Of a stretch of 64,000 bases of DNA, positions 17,345 through 26,085 are shown piece after piece. Origin of the DNA: Roseibium album (lineage in GTDB: Bacteria; Pseudomonadota; Alphaproteobacteria; Rhizobiales; Stappiaceae); NCBI RefSeq assembly GCF_001404515.1, contig NZ_CXWE01000007.1:349409-413408 (forward strand), written 5' to 3'. The position numbers were made by a program, and so were the translations under genes. The first letter of the stretch is position 1; each line of letters begins with the position of its first letter. Under the pieces are notes generated by a model. It had not been told where the DNA came from and did not search any database. It saw only the letters and a list, made by a program, of their open reading frames with translations.

Positions 17345-17650
17345 AACAACGAAATCCTGCGGTTGCCGATCCAAGTTGTTCCGGTGACCAGGCAGAGCGG
17401 CGTCACCAGTTCCCGGGACAACAGCCATGCCTCCGGGGCAACTGTGCTGCCCATCGAATGTCCGACGAGACAGACGCCCAGCAGGTTCAAAACTCTGGAA
17501 AACGTGGTGACCCTGGTTCCACAGGTATGGATGCCGGGTTTGCTCTTTCCCTTCGCCCGGTCATGCCCGGAGAGGTCGATCGCATGGACGGCCAAATTTG
17601 GAAAGATTGAAACGGCCGGGTCGCAGTGTGTGTCCTCAATTGAGGATTGA
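17345..17650 (-). pseudogene. Alpha/beta-hydrolase fragment
   Basis: The minus-strand frame reads NLAVHAIDLSGHDRAKGK, then a shortened linker, then LLGVCLVGHSMGSTVAPEA and ELVTPLCLVTGTTW. This matches the oxyanion-side and nucleophile-elbow segments (GHSMG) of an alpha/beta hydrolase. The N-terminal strand set and the entire part holding the acid and His are missing, and the frame runs on into antisense of the creatininase gene. It is therefore a relic rather than a working gene, perhaps of a hydrolase once belonging to the island. Confidence 0.5.
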
Positions 17651-17745
17651 TCTTCTTTGACGGCAGCTTCATCTGCTCCTCGCCGTCCAATCGGAAGCTG
17701 GCCGGGATTGCCTGCGCTGCCTGGCATGCACCGGCGAACATTGGT

Positions 17746-18561
17746 TCAAACCAGTTTATGCATGGCTTCGATCTCGGTTGTGCCGACCCGGTCCAGAATG
17801 CTGCCGCGCAGCTTGCGCATGGCTCCCAGCCACTTGTCGTAGTCGCCGGACTTGAACTGGATATACTTCGCCACGTCAGGATGAGGCAGAATGAGGAAAG
17901 TTTCTTTTTCAACACCCTGAACGACTGTCTCCGCCAAGGCTTGCGGAGAAATCACGCCCGGCAGATCGCTACCGGCATTTTCGTCCCCATATCCCAGCAT
18001 CGGCGTTGCCACATATTGGGGGCAGATGACAGATACCTTGATACCGTCTGCGCCATGCGTGATGGCAAGAGATTCCGCAAAACCGACCGCTGCGTGCTTC
18101 GTTGCCGAATAGGCCGCGTTTCCGATCTGGCTCAGCAATCCGGCGGCGGAAGCCATCTGAAGAAGATAGCCTTCACCTCGTTCGATCATGCCGGGCAGCA
18201 CTGCACGGGCAGCATATACGTGGGCCATCACGTGAATATTCCAGCTCCTGTTCCAGACATCGTTGCCGGCGGAGGCTGAGTGAGACGGTTCGTTCAGGCA
18301 AATGCCCGCATTTGAACAGAACAGGTCCACCAGTCCGAATTGGCTTTCGACAGCAGCAACGACGGCCTGGACATCGGTCTCCTTGGTGACATCGCAGCCA
18401 AGTCCAAGGCCGCCAATTTGCGACGCCGTTGCCTCGGCTCCGGACTTGTCCAGGTCCGCCACGGTGACCCTTGCGCCTTCTTCTGCAAACTTTCTGGCCA
18501 GGGCCGCACCGATGCCGCCAGCCCCGCCCGTGATGATGACGTTTTTGTCTTTCAGTTTCAT
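17746..18561 (-). CDS. Short-chain dehydrogenase/reductase
   Basis: The start is placed at 18561 (MKLKDKNVIITGG) behind AAGGAA, giving 271 residues. It shows the cofactor motif GGAGGIG (residues about 9-15), a conserved NAG in CSNAG and the catalytic YSATK. It is a classical NAD(P)-dependent SDR acting on an alcohol or ketone. It faces the creatininase-side genes, with the alpha/beta-hydrolase relic between, so membership of that island is possible but unproven. Confidence 0.88.
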   Translation of the reverse strand: MKLKDKNVIITGGAGGIGAALARKFAEEGARVTVADLDKSGAEATASQIGGLGLGCDVTKETDVQAVVAAVESQFGLVDLFCSNAGICLNEPSHSASAGNDVWNRSWNIHVMAHVYAARAVLPGMIERGEGYLLQMASAAGLLSQIGNAAYSATKHAAVGFAESLAITHGADGIKVSVICPQYVATPMLGYGDENAGSDLPGVISPQALAETVVQGVEKETFLILPHPDVAKYIQFKSGDYDKWLGAMRKLRGSILDRVGTTEIEAMHKLV

Positions 18562-19085
18562 GGATGTTCCTTGAAATGAACTGGAGAAGAAACGGAAGCC
18601 GGAGGGCAGGGCCGGCAAGTGTGACAACGAGGCAAATTATCACGGATATCGCGACGACAATTGGAACGGCTCTTCTGATCGCGTCGTTGATCAGGCCACT
18701 TTTCCGGACCGATTGCACCACGCAGAGGTTAAGGCCGAATGTCGACAAGGAACAGAAAGGCATTTGCCGCGCGCTCCCGACGGTCCTGCGCCGTTATGGG
18801 GGGCATGGCCTTGATCCTGACATCTGCAGGTCAGGCGCTGTTCTCCTGGGACGAAAAGCTTGGGGTTTTTCCTTGGCGGACGCTTCCGATATTGAAGGTT
18901 CAATCGCGGGAAAAAGTCGGGAACAAACCCGAGATGCATATCAGGCAGGCGCTGTTGCAATATCGTGCAATAGCCTGGCTTGGCAGGGTCCTGATTAAGC
19001 GTCGGACCTTGAAAGAACCCGTCGGTGACAGGTCGGTCTGTCAGTTCCGCAGTCGCTTTCTCAAATCAGCAGAGTATGTGAAACA
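18562..19085. other. Gene-poor region before tRNA-Ser
   Basis: About 520 bp without a supported gene. Open frames here lack ribosome-binding sites and family features, and the longest runs through the antisense of tRNA-Ser. I see no terminator or repeat of note. Confidence 0.5.
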
Positions 19086-19175
19086 TGGCGGAGAGAGGGG
19101 GATTCGAACCCCCGGAACGCTTGCGCGCTCAACGGTTTTCGAGACCGCCCCGTTCAACCACTCCGGCACCTCTCC
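19086..19175 (-). tRNA. tRNA-Ser (anticodon CGA)
   Basis: Read on the minus strand, the 90-nt sequence begins GGAGAGGTGCCGGAGTGG and ends with discriminator G and an encoded CCA. The anticodon stem-loop GCGGT-CTCGAAA-ACCGT gives CGA. A long variable arm and the GGTTCGAAT T-loop are present, as expected for serine tRNAs. Confidence 0.97.
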
Positions 19176-19424
19176 GCGGCACTTTCGACAAAACGGGTCT
19201 CAAGTGGCGCGGAACATAGACAAGCTCTTTCGCGCCTGCAAGACCCGATTTGCATTCTTCACCGCCTACGTTGACTTTTTGCGCGCATATTCATAACGGC
19301 TGAAATTCAAGGCGGATTTCCAACCGTCCGGAGAGTGACCGGTGATGGGGACCCCTGTGGGAATTGAGGCTGTCCCGGAGTGGTCAATCGGGCGCGCGCG
19401 TCCTTCAGTCTGCAATAATTCCGT

Positions 19425-19452
19425 TTGACAACAAGAGCTGGGCGGCTATATT
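19425..19452 (+). promoter_or_regulatory. Sigma-70 promoter of the rplU operon
   Basis: TTGACA (19425-19430) and TATATT (19447-19452) are separated by 16 bp. Transcription would begin near 19459, leaving a leader of about 200 nt before rplU. Confidence 0.7.
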
Positions 19453-19459
19453 GCGCGGG

Positions 19460-19580
19460 CTCGAAAAGGTTCATCTTTTTCGAGTTTTCTTTGTCGATCT
19501 AGGCCTCGCGGGCTTTTAGCTTCACGCAACCCGACACAAAGATCTGCCTGCCGGATGACAATCCGGAGGGGCAGGCGCCT
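19460..19580 (+). promoter_or_regulatory. Structured 5' leader of rplU-rpmA
   Basis: Right after the predicted transcription start is a hairpin (19460-19484, arms CTCGAAAA and TTTTCGAG) followed by TTTTCTTT. A second compound hairpin lies at 19546-19576: outer arms GCCTGCC and GGCAGGC, inner CCGGAT and ATCCGG around GACA. Such leaders often mediate feedback by a ribosomal protein, but I do not recognise a named motif. Confidence 0.5.
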
Positions 19581-19665
19581 CAGTTTGACCTGAATGCAGC
19601 CGGTGCTGCTTGAGCCGAATGGCCTGCACCGGCGTGTCAAAAACGAAAAGAAGGACGTGCGCGAC

Positions 19666-20337
19666 ATGTTCGCTGTAATCAAAACTGGTGGCAAACAGTA
19701 CACTGTTGCCGCAGACGACCTCCTGAAGGTCGAGAAACTTGACGCCGAAGCCGGCAGCACCGTCACTTTTGAAGACGTGCTCATGGTAGGCAACGGCACG
19801 GACACCACCGTTGGGGCTCCGACCGTGGAAGGTGCCAGCGTTGTTGCGGAAGTGGTCGATCAGGGCCGTGGCCGCAAGATCATTATTTTCAAGAAGCGCC
19901 GGCGCCAGAATTCCCGCCGTCGCAATGGTCACCGTCAGTCCTACACCCTCGTCAAGGTGACGGACATTCTGACGGGTGGTGCAAAGCCGGCCAAGAAGGC
20001 AGCGCCGAAAAAGGCTGCGCCGAAGGCCGACGAGCCGAAAGCCGAGGCAGCTCCGAAAGCTGAAGAAGCCAAGGCAGACGTGAAGGAAGCCAAAAAGGAA
20101 GAAGCAGCCGTTGAGCCGCTCTTCACCGCACCGGAAGGCAAGGACGATCTGAAGAAGATCTCCGGCGTCGGCCCGGTTCTTGAGAAGAAGCTGAACGCTC
20201 TGGGTATCACCACCTATGAGCAGATCGTCAACTTCTCAGCGGAAGACATCGCCCGCGTTGATGAGGTCCTGAATTTCAAGGGACGTATCGAACGCGACAA
20301 CTGGGTTGAGCAGGCCAAGGAACTGGCAGGCAACTGA
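19666..20337 (+). CDS. rplU: 50S ribosomal protein L21 with C-terminal extension
   Basis: The start is the ATG at 19666 (MFAVIKTGGKQYTV) with AGAAGGA upstream. Residues 1-103 are standard L21 (KIIIFKKRRRQNSRRRNGHR near 85-104). A Lys/Ala/Glu-rich linker follows, then a helix-hairpin-helix domain (about 165-223: DLKKISGVGPVLEKKLNALG). The total of 223 residues is double that of Escherichia coli L21. Such extensions are known in Hyphomicrobiales. L21 binds 23S rRNA near L20. First gene of the rplU-rpmA operon. Confidence 0.97.
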   Translation: MFAVIKTGGKQYTVAADDLLKVEKLDAEAGSTVTFEDVLMVGNGTDTTVGAPTVEGASVVAEVVDQGRGRKIIIFKKRRRQNSRRRNGHRQSYTLVKVTDILTGGAKPAKKAAPKKAAPKADEPKAEAAPKAEEAKADVKEAKKEEAAVEPLFTAPEGKDDLKKISGVGPVLEKKLNALGITTYEQIVNFSAEDIARVDEVLNFKGRIERDNWVEQAKELAGN

Positions 20338-20390
20338 GCCGCCGTTTCTCACCTGTTGATTAAGTATTCGAAGAACGAGGAGTTCTAACG

Positions 20391-20660
20391 ATGGCACACA
20401 AGAAGGCAGGCGGTTCATCCCGCAACGGCCGCGACTCAGCTGGCCGCCGTCTCGGCATCAAGAAATATGGCGGGGAAGCCGTGATTCCCGGCAACATCAT
20501 CGCTCGTCAGCGTGGCACCCAGTGGCACCCGGGCACCGGCGTGGGCATGGGTAAGGATCACACCATTTTCGCGACCGTGGAAGGCAAGGTTCAGTTTAAG
20601 GCGGCAGCCAACAAACGAACCCTCATTAATGTGGTCCCAGTGGCGGAAGCTGCGGAGTAA
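20391..20660 (+). CDS. rpmA: 50S ribosomal protein L27
   Basis: The 89-residue protein starts MAHKKAGGSSRNGRDSAGRR, the hallmark L27 N-terminus that reaches the peptidyl-transferase centre. There is no N-terminal extension of the Firmicutes type, so no protease processing is expected. An AACGAGGAG site lies upstream; it follows rplU by 53 bp. Confidence 0.98.
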   Translation: MAHKKAGGSSRNGRDSAGRRLGIKKYGGEAVIPGNIIARQRGTQWHPGTGVGMGKDHTIFATVEGKVQFKAAANKRTLINVVPVAEAAE

Positions 20661-20746
20661 AGCCGACGTGAATTTTCGAAACGCCGGCGTCCCACAAGAC
20701 CCCGGCAGTTCGAGACAGGTCAGCAACCAGAGACCAGTCGAAGATC

Positions 20747-20788
20747 CAAGGGGGAGATGGGGCGCCATCTCTCCCTTGATTTGTTTTG
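20747..20788 (+). terminator. Hairpin with U-rich tail after rpmA
   Basis: CAAGGGGGAGATGG and CCATCTCTCCCTTG can form a long stem around GGCG, followed by ATTTGTTTT. It lies 14 bp before the start codon of the first GNAT gene, so it may end the ribosomal operon or reduce read-through into the acetyltransferase genes. Confidence 0.6.
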
Positions 20789-20801
20789 CCTGGAGGAAAA
20801 G

Positions 20802-21407
20802 ATGGTTGTTGAAAGCGATGGATTGTTAGACGAAAGCAGTTTGGCAGCGGCCCCGTTGCCGCAGGAAGCGGTTCATGTACGGCTCGACAAGCCGCGCAAG
20901 GACGATGTGGCCGACCTGGTGTTTCTGGCCAACAACAAGACCGTGGCGGCGAACCTTGCCGCGATGCCTCATCCGTTCACACTCGACAATGGCCGCACCC
21001 TGATCGCACGGGCCGGGCAGGTGCGGAAAAATTCCGCCCTCTTCGCCATTCGCCTGAAGAGCACCGGCCGCTTGATCGGCGTTGCGAAATACGCAGCGGT
21101 GGAAGAGGACGGCGTCGTCCATGTCGGCTACTGGCTGGGCGAGCCCTTCTGGGGTCGAGGTTACGCAACGGAGGCGGTGCATTCCCTGGTGGATCACGCT
21201 TTTGCGTATAACGACATCGAAGAGCTTCAGGGGTCGTGCAGGGTAACCAATCCGGCTTCGCGCCGCGTCCTGGTCAAATCCGGGTTCCAGTATCGGGATC
21301 AGGCGATGATCCGTTCCGTCGGTGCGGGCGGCTCCGTACCGATCGAGCGGTACACACTGGAAAGAGCTGTTTGGAAATCCTTGAAAGGCTGGGGGCAGGG
21401 ACGATGA
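20802..21407 (+). CDS. GNAT acetyltransferase 1 (RimJ/RimL-like)
   Basis: The start at 20802 (MVVESDGLLD) has GGAGGAAAAG directly upstream; 201 residues. The Acetyltransf_3-type GNAT fold is seen with VGYWLGEPFWGRGYATEA (acetyl-CoA loop, about residues 107-124) and NPASRRVLVKSGF (about 150-162). The family acetylates protein N-termini, antibiotics or small amines. It is the first of three coupled GNAT genes between rpmA and obgE. The target is unknown; the ribosomal context hints at a ribosomal protein. Confidence 0.88.
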   Translation: MVVESDGLLDESSLAAAPLPQEAVHVRLDKPRKDDVADLVFLANNKTVAANLAAMPHPFTLDNGRTLIARAGQVRKNSALFAIRLKSTGRLIGVAKYAAVEEDGVVHVGYWLGEPFWGRGYATEAVHSLVDHAFAYNDIEELQGSCRVTNPASRRVLVKSGFQYRDQAMIRSVGAGGSVPIERYTLERAVWKSLKGWGQGR

Positions 21408-21973
21408 CCATATTGCCGGAATTGAGAACACGGCGCCTGATATTGCGGCCAATCGCCATGTCGGATGCAGAAGCAATCATGGAACTTGGTGGCAAGGACT
21501 TCGAGGTCGCCCGGTGGATGACGTCCTTTGCCTGGCCTTACGAAGATGGTTCTGCCGAAGCCTTTTTGTCGACAGTCGTCGGCAAGGACCCGCTGAAGAC
21601 CGAGGCGGTATATGCAATCACGCTTGGCGGCGTGTTCATTGGTATCGCGGCCGTCGAGGCGCCGGGCGATCTTGAGGACCTGTCCGATCATCCCACCATC
21701 GGGTACTGGATCGGTCGGGCGTTCCAGGGGCACGGCTATGCCAGCGAAGCGGTGGAGGCAATCATCGACTGGGCCTTTGCCGCCTATGGCAGCGATGCCA
21801 TAGCAGCCCGGGCCTTTGAGGACAATTTCCGTTCCAGGGGCCTTCTGCGCAAGCTCGGGTTCAAGCCTTACAGCATCACCGAGCGTTTCTCCAAGGCGCT
21901 TGACCGGAGGGTCTCCAATGTTGTCGTGCGGCTGTCTCGAGCCGATTTCGAGGCGCGGAAGGAAGCCGCATGA
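21404..21973 (+). CDS. GNAT acetyltransferase 2 (RimJ/RimL-like)
   Basis: The start overlaps the previous stop by 4 bp (ATGA); 189 residues. It opens with LRTRRLILRPIAMSDAEAI, the typical start of RimJ/RimL-like enzymes. The acetyl-CoA loop reads IGYWIGRAFQGHGYASEA. The C-terminal substitution of the usual Asn-x-x-Ser by NFRSRGLLRKLGF is conservative. It is cotranslated with GNAT 1 and GNAT 3 and differs clearly from both, so this is not a recent tandem duplication. Confidence 0.88.
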   Translation: MTILPELRTRRLILRPIAMSDAEAIMELGGKDFEVARWMTSFAWPYEDGSAEAFLSTVVGKDPLKTEAVYAITLGGVFIGIAAVEAPGDLEDLSDHPTIGYWIGRAFQGHGYASEAVEAIIDWAFAAYGSDAIAARAFEDNFRSRGLLRKLGFKPYSITERFSKALDRRVSNVVVRLSRADFEARKEAA

Positions 21974-22515
21974 GCAAGCCGGTCATCAGGACAAGCCGAC
22001 TGGTTCTCCGGGCGCCGAACCCGGAGGATCTTGACCGGTGTGCTGTTCTTCTCGGCGACTATGAAGTTGCCAAGATGTTGTCGCGCGTACCGTACCCTTA
22101 TGATCTCGAACTGGGGCGGCAGCATCTGGCAAGATCCGTGAAACGTTGGGAAAACATCGCGGACGCGGATGAACTCGGCTTTCACATTGACCATGAAGGC
22201 GATTTGATCGGAGGTGTCGGCTTCAAAAAGTTGCAGGAGACCCCGGAGATCGGCTATTGGCTGGGGCGCCCTTATTGGGGCAAGGGGTTCATGAGCGAGG
22301 CTCTGGATGCAGCTATCGGCTGGATGTTCGAAAACACCGGACACGAACGGCTGGCCTGTGAAGCCATGACGGAGAACCAGGCCTCGATCAAGGTGATGGA
22401 AAAAGCCGGATTTCGGCCGGTTGGCGAAGTCGGTTGCGCAAGCGTGTCACGCGGTGAAACCCTGCCGGCCATCAGAAGTGAAATGACGCGAACAGACTAT
22501 TTGAGCAGTCTTTGA
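21970..22515 (+). CDS. GNAT acetyltransferase 3 (RimJ/RimL-like)
   Basis: The start overlaps the GNAT 2 stop by 4 bp; 181 residues. It has IRTSRLVLRAPNPEDLDRC at the N-terminus, the acetyl-CoA loop IGYWLGRPYWGKGFMSEA and NQASIKVMEKAGF. A GNAT gene at this position, just before obgE, is common in Hyphomicrobiales; the two upstream paralogues are the less usual part. Confidence 0.9.
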   Translation: MSKPVIRTSRLVLRAPNPEDLDRCAVLLGDYEVAKMLSRVPYPYDLELGRQHLARSVKRWENIADADELGFHIDHEGDLIGGVGFKKLQETPEIGYWLGRPYWGKGFMSEALDAAIGWMFENTGHERLACEAMTENQASIKVMEKAGFRPVGEVGCASVSRGETLPAIRSEMTRTDYLSSL

Positions 22516-22560
22516 CCAACCATGGTCATGGCCTGACAACAGGATACAAAGAGAAGAAAA

Positions 22561-23607
22561 ATGAAATTCCTCGATCAGGCCAAGGTCTACGTCCGTTCCG
22601 GCAATGGTGGCGCCGGCTGTGTATCGTTCCGGCGCGAGAAATACATCGAATATGGCGGTCCGGACGGTGGCGACGGCGGCAAGGGCGGTAACGTGATCGT
22701 TGAATGTGTCGATGGCCTGAACACGCTGATCGATTACCGCTACAAGCAGCACTTCAAGGCCGAAACCGGCATTCACGGCATGGGGCGCAATCGCACCGGA
22801 GCCCACGGCAAGGACGTCGTGCTGAAGGTTCCGGTCGGGACGCAGATACTCGAAGAAGACAACGAGACGCTGATTGCAGATCTGACGGAACTCGGGCAAC
22901 AGGTTCATCTTCTGAAGGGCGGGAATGGCGGCTTTGGCAACGCGCATTTCAAATCGTCGGTCAACCAGGCACCGCGCCGGGCCAACCCGGGCCTGGAAGG
23001 CGAGGAAAAGTGGATCTGGTTGCGATTGAAACTGATCGCCGATGCCGGACTGGTCGGCTTGCCGAATGCTGGCAAGTCGACATTCCTGTCCAAGGTATCG
23101 GCCGCCAAGCCGAAGATTGCCGATTATCCCTTCACGACGATCCATCCCAATCTCGGGATCGTTCAGATCGATGGCAACAGCTTTGCCATGGCGGACATTC
23201 CGGGTCTGATCGAAGGGGCTCACGAGGGAACCGGACTTGGCGACAGGTTTCTTGGTCACGTGGAGCGGACGCGTGTGCTTCTGCACCTGGTGGACGGTTC
23301 CGGGTTGGAGGATCCGGGTGAATCCTACAAGGTGGTGCGCGGCGAATTGAAGGCCTATGGCGGCGGGCTCGCCGAGAAGCCGGAAATCGTCGCACTTTCG
23401 AAGTGTGACGCCCTGACGGAAGACCTGATCGCCGAAAGGTCGGCAAGCCTGGAGGCATCCTGTGGTCAGAAACCGTTGATCCTGTCCTCGGCAAGCGGCC
23501 TGAACGTGGACCGGGCATTGCGCATGATCGTGCGCGCGATCGACAAGGACAAGGAGGATGCCGCCAATCAGGTTCCGGCTCCCGAACAGGAGGGATGGCA
23601 CCCCTGA
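22561..23607 (+). CDS. obgE: Obg family GTPase
   Basis: The 348-residue protein has the glycine-rich Obg domain (residues 1-158: VRSGNGGAGCVSFRREKYIE and GGDGGKGGNV). The G domain follows with G1 GLPNAGKST, switch II DIPGLIEGAHEG, G4 SKCD and the G5 SSASG. It binds late 50S assembly intermediates and links ribosome maturation to growth. AGAGAAGAAAA precedes the ATG. No C-terminal OCT domain is present, as usual in this class. Confidence 0.98.
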   Translation: MKFLDQAKVYVRSGNGGAGCVSFRREKYIEYGGPDGGDGGKGGNVIVECVDGLNTLIDYRYKQHFKAETGIHGMGRNRTGAHGKDVVLKVPVGTQILEEDNETLIADLTELGQQVHLLKGGNGGFGNAHFKSSVNQAPRRANPGLEGEEKWIWLRLKLIADAGLVGLPNAGKSTFLSKVSAAKPKIADYPFTTIHPNLGIVQIDGNSFAMADIPGLIEGAHEGTGLGDRFLGHVERTRVLLHLVDGSGLEDPGESYKVVRGELKAYGGGLAEKPEIVALSKCDALTEDLIAERSASLEASCGQKPLILSSASGLNVDRALRMIVRAIDKDKEDAANQVPAPEQEGWHP

Positions 23608-24752
23608 TGTCGGTTTCAGCCTCCCGAAGTCTCAGCTCCTTCAAGCGGATTGTTATCAAGATCGGTTCTGCTCTCCTGGTCGAAAAGGGAGAGTTGAAGC
23701 GCGACTGGCTGGAGGCTCTTGTTTCCGACATCGTGCGGCTAACGACCGAAGGCGCCGACATCCTGATCGTGTCGTCCGGCTCGATCGCCCTTGGACGGGG
23801 CGCACTTGGTCTGCCGAACGGACCGCTGAAACTGGAAGAAAGCCAGGCGGCGGCGGCTGCAGGACAGATTGCACTGGCGCAGGCCTATGCCGGGGCGCTC
23901 GGCAGGCACGGAAGAAAAGCAGGCCAGATCCTGCTCACGCTGGGAGATACGGAGGAACGGAGGCGTTATCTCAATGCCCGGGCAACCATCGGAACCCTTT
24001 TGAAGATGGGCGCCGTACCGATCATCAATGAGAACGATTCCGTCGCCACGTCCGAGATCCGCTACGGTGACAATGACCGCCTGGCCGCCCGTGTCGCGAC
24101 CATGGCGAGTGCCGACTGCCTTGTGCTGCTGTCGGATATCGACGGGCTCTACACCGCGCCACCTGCGCAGAACCCGGATGCCGTCTTCCTGCCTGAAGTT
24201 TCACGCATAACTGCGGAAATTGAAGCGATGGCCGGAAGCGCCGGATCAGAACTGTCCCGTGGCGGTATGAAAACCAAGATTGATGCAGGCAGGATCGCAA
24301 CAGCCGCCGGAACTTCCATGGTCATCACCTCGGGCAAGGAATTGCATCCGCTGTCGCGTCTGACAGAAAGCGGGCGGGGAACATGGTTTCCGGCACTCGC
24401 GACCCCGGCAAGCGCGCGCAAGGCGTGGATCGGCGGTCATCTGGAAACGCGCGGTGACGTTACACTGGATGAAGGAGCGGTCAGGGCAATGAAGTCCGGC
24501 AAGAGCTTGCTGCCGGCAGGTGTCATTTCTGTCTCCGGTACGTTCTCTCGTGGTGATGCCGTTGTCCTCCTCCGTCCGGACGGAAGAACGATCGGACGTG
24601 GTCTCATCGCCTATGACGTCGACGAAGCCAGATTGATCTCCGGTCGCAACAGCCGCGAAATCGAGGCGATTGTCGGCTATCCGGGCCGGGCGGAAATGAT
24701 CCACCGGGATGATCTGGTGCTTGAGGATGCGTTTTTGAACGGAACACGTTAA
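23607..24752 (+). CDS. proB: Glutamate 5-kinase
   Basis: The start is taken at the ATG at 23607, which overlaps the obgE stop (TGATG). An ATG at 23595 is too close to the AGGAGGG site to be likely, though neither spacing is ideal. The 381-residue protein has the amino-acid kinase domain (KRIVIKIGSALLVEKGELKR, NENDSVAT, GGMKTKIDAGRIA) and a C-terminal PUA domain (about 285-370). It phosphorylates L-glutamate in the first step of proline synthesis and is normally inhibited by proline. proA follows. Confidence 0.96.
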   Translation: MSVSASRSLSSFKRIVIKIGSALLVEKGELKRDWLEALVSDIVRLTTEGADILIVSSGSIALGRGALGLPNGPLKLEESQAAAAAGQIALAQAYAGALGRHGRKAGQILLTLGDTEERRRYLNARATIGTLLKMGAVPIINENDSVATSEIRYGDNDRLAARVATMASADCLVLLSDIDGLYTAPPAQNPDAVFLPEVSRITAEIEAMAGSAGSELSRGGMKTKIDAGRIATAAGTSMVITSGKELHPLSRLTESGRGTWFPALATPASARKAWIGGHLETRGDVTLDEGAVRAMKSGKSLLPAGVISVSGTFSRGDAVVLLRPDGRTIGRGLIAYDVDEARLISGRNSREIEAIVGYPGRAEMIHRDDLVLEDAFLNGTR

Positions 24753-24804
24753 AACGCTGCATGTTCTGCGGTCCACAGAGCCGCTATTCGAGGAGTTTGT
24801 GAGT

Positions 24805-26085
24805 ATGCTGGAAGTGGTCGAGGCCCGAACAACAGAAGATCTCATGGCAGAGATCGGGCAGCGTGCCCGGGCTGCCGGCCGGGTTCTTGCCACGGCACCA
24901 GCTGCTGTGAAAAACCGCGCCCTGAGCGAGATGGCGCAGGCGGTGCGTGCGGCGACACCGGATATTCTTGCCGGCAACAGGCGCGATGTCGAGGCCATGA
25001 CCGCCAATGGTCAAACGGCGGCTTTTCTCGACCGGGGGACACTGAGTGAAGAACGGATCGAGGCGATTGCCAGGGCGCTGGAGGATATCGTTGCCCTTGA
25101 CGATCCTGTCGGTGGTGTGATTGCAGCATGGGAACGCCCGAACGGCCTGAAGATAGAGCGTGTACGAACACCGCTCGGCGTGATCGGTGTCATTTATGAA
25201 AGCCGCCCGAACGTGACCGCGGATGCAGGTGCGTTGTGTCTCAAGGCCGGCAACGCCGTGGTGTTGCGCGGAGGTTCCGACACAATTCAATCCAACATGG
25301 CGATCCATAAAGCACTGCAAAAGGGACTGAAAGCGGCCGGGTTGCCGGAAGACGCGATCCAGATCGTGCCGGTAACAGACCGGGCGGCTGTCGGTGAGAT
25401 GTTGAAGGGGCTGAATGGAAATCTCGACGTTATCGTTCCGCGCGGAGGACGCAGTCTCGTAGAACGTGTCCAGACAGAAGCACGCGTGCCTGTCTTTGCC
25501 CATCTGGAAGGTCTGGTTCACATATTCGTCGACAAGGCAGCCGACCTGCCGAAAGCCGTTGATATTGTCGTGAATTCGAAGCTCAGGCGCACCGGCATCT
25601 GCGGGGCGCTGGAAACGCTGCTGGTTGACGAGGAAATCGCGCACGGTCACTTGCCCGTCATCGTGAAAGCCTTGCAGGACGAGGGATGTGAAGTTCGCGG
25701 CTGCGATGTCGTACGGGACATCTGCGAGAATATCGTTCCCGCCAGCGAAGATGACTGGTCGACCGAGTATCTCGACAAGATCGTGTCTGTCAAAGTGGTG
25801 CCGGGCCTTGAGGCGGCGATGGATCATATCGCCACTTACGGGTCGAACCATACCGATTGCATTCTGACGGAAGACGGTGCCTCTGCACAAAGGTTTCAGG
25901 CAGAGGTGGACTCAGCCATCGTTCTTCACAATGCTTCGACCCAGTTTGCCGACGGCGGCGAGTTCGGCATGGGAGCGGAGATCGGAATTGCGACAGGACG
26001 CATGCATGCGCGCGGCCCCGTCGGCGTCGAACAGCTGACCAGCTTCAAATACAAGGTTCATGGTGAGGGTCAGACGCGTCCATGA
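24805..26085 (+). CDS. proA: Gamma-glutamyl phosphate reductase
   Basis: The ATG at 24805 (MLEVVEART) is spaced well from GAGGAG; a GTG two codons upstream is possible. The 426-residue protein is an aldehyde dehydrogenase-fold enzyme with the catalytic Cys in RRTGICGALET (about residue 266) and the ProA signature around LHNASTQFADGGEFGMGAE. It reduces gamma-glutamyl phosphate to the semialdehyde with NADPH. It overlaps nadD by 4 bp. Confidence 0.97.
   Translation: MLEVVEARTTEDLMAEIGQRARAAGRVLATAPAAVKNRALSEMAQAVRAATPDILAGNRRDVEAMTANGQTAAFLDRGTLSEERIEAIARALEDIVALDDPVGGVIAAWERPNGLKIERVRTPLGVIGVIYESRPNVTADAGALCLKAGNAVVLRGGSDTIQSNMAIHKALQKGLKAAGLPEDAIQIVPVTDRAAVGEMLKGLNGNLDVIVPRGGRSLVERVQTEARVPVFAHLEGLVHIFVDKAADLPKAVDIVVNSKLRRTGICGALETLLVDEEIAHGHLPVIVKALQDEGCEVRGCDVVRDICENIVPASEDDWSTEYLDKIVSVKVVPGLEAAMDHIATYGSNHTDCILTEDGASAQRFQAEVDSAIVLHNASTQFADGGEFGMGAEIGIATGRMHARGPVGVEQLTSFKYKVHGEGQTRP

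Noticed and set aside
18739..19296. 185-codon plus-strand frame containing HGGERGIRTPGTLARS
   Set aside because: This stretch is the antisense of tRNA-Ser, a well-known source of false proteins; the rest of the frame has no ribosome-binding site or family features.
22447..23601. 384-codon minus-strand open frame
   Set aside because: Antisense of obgE, which has all GTPase motifs.
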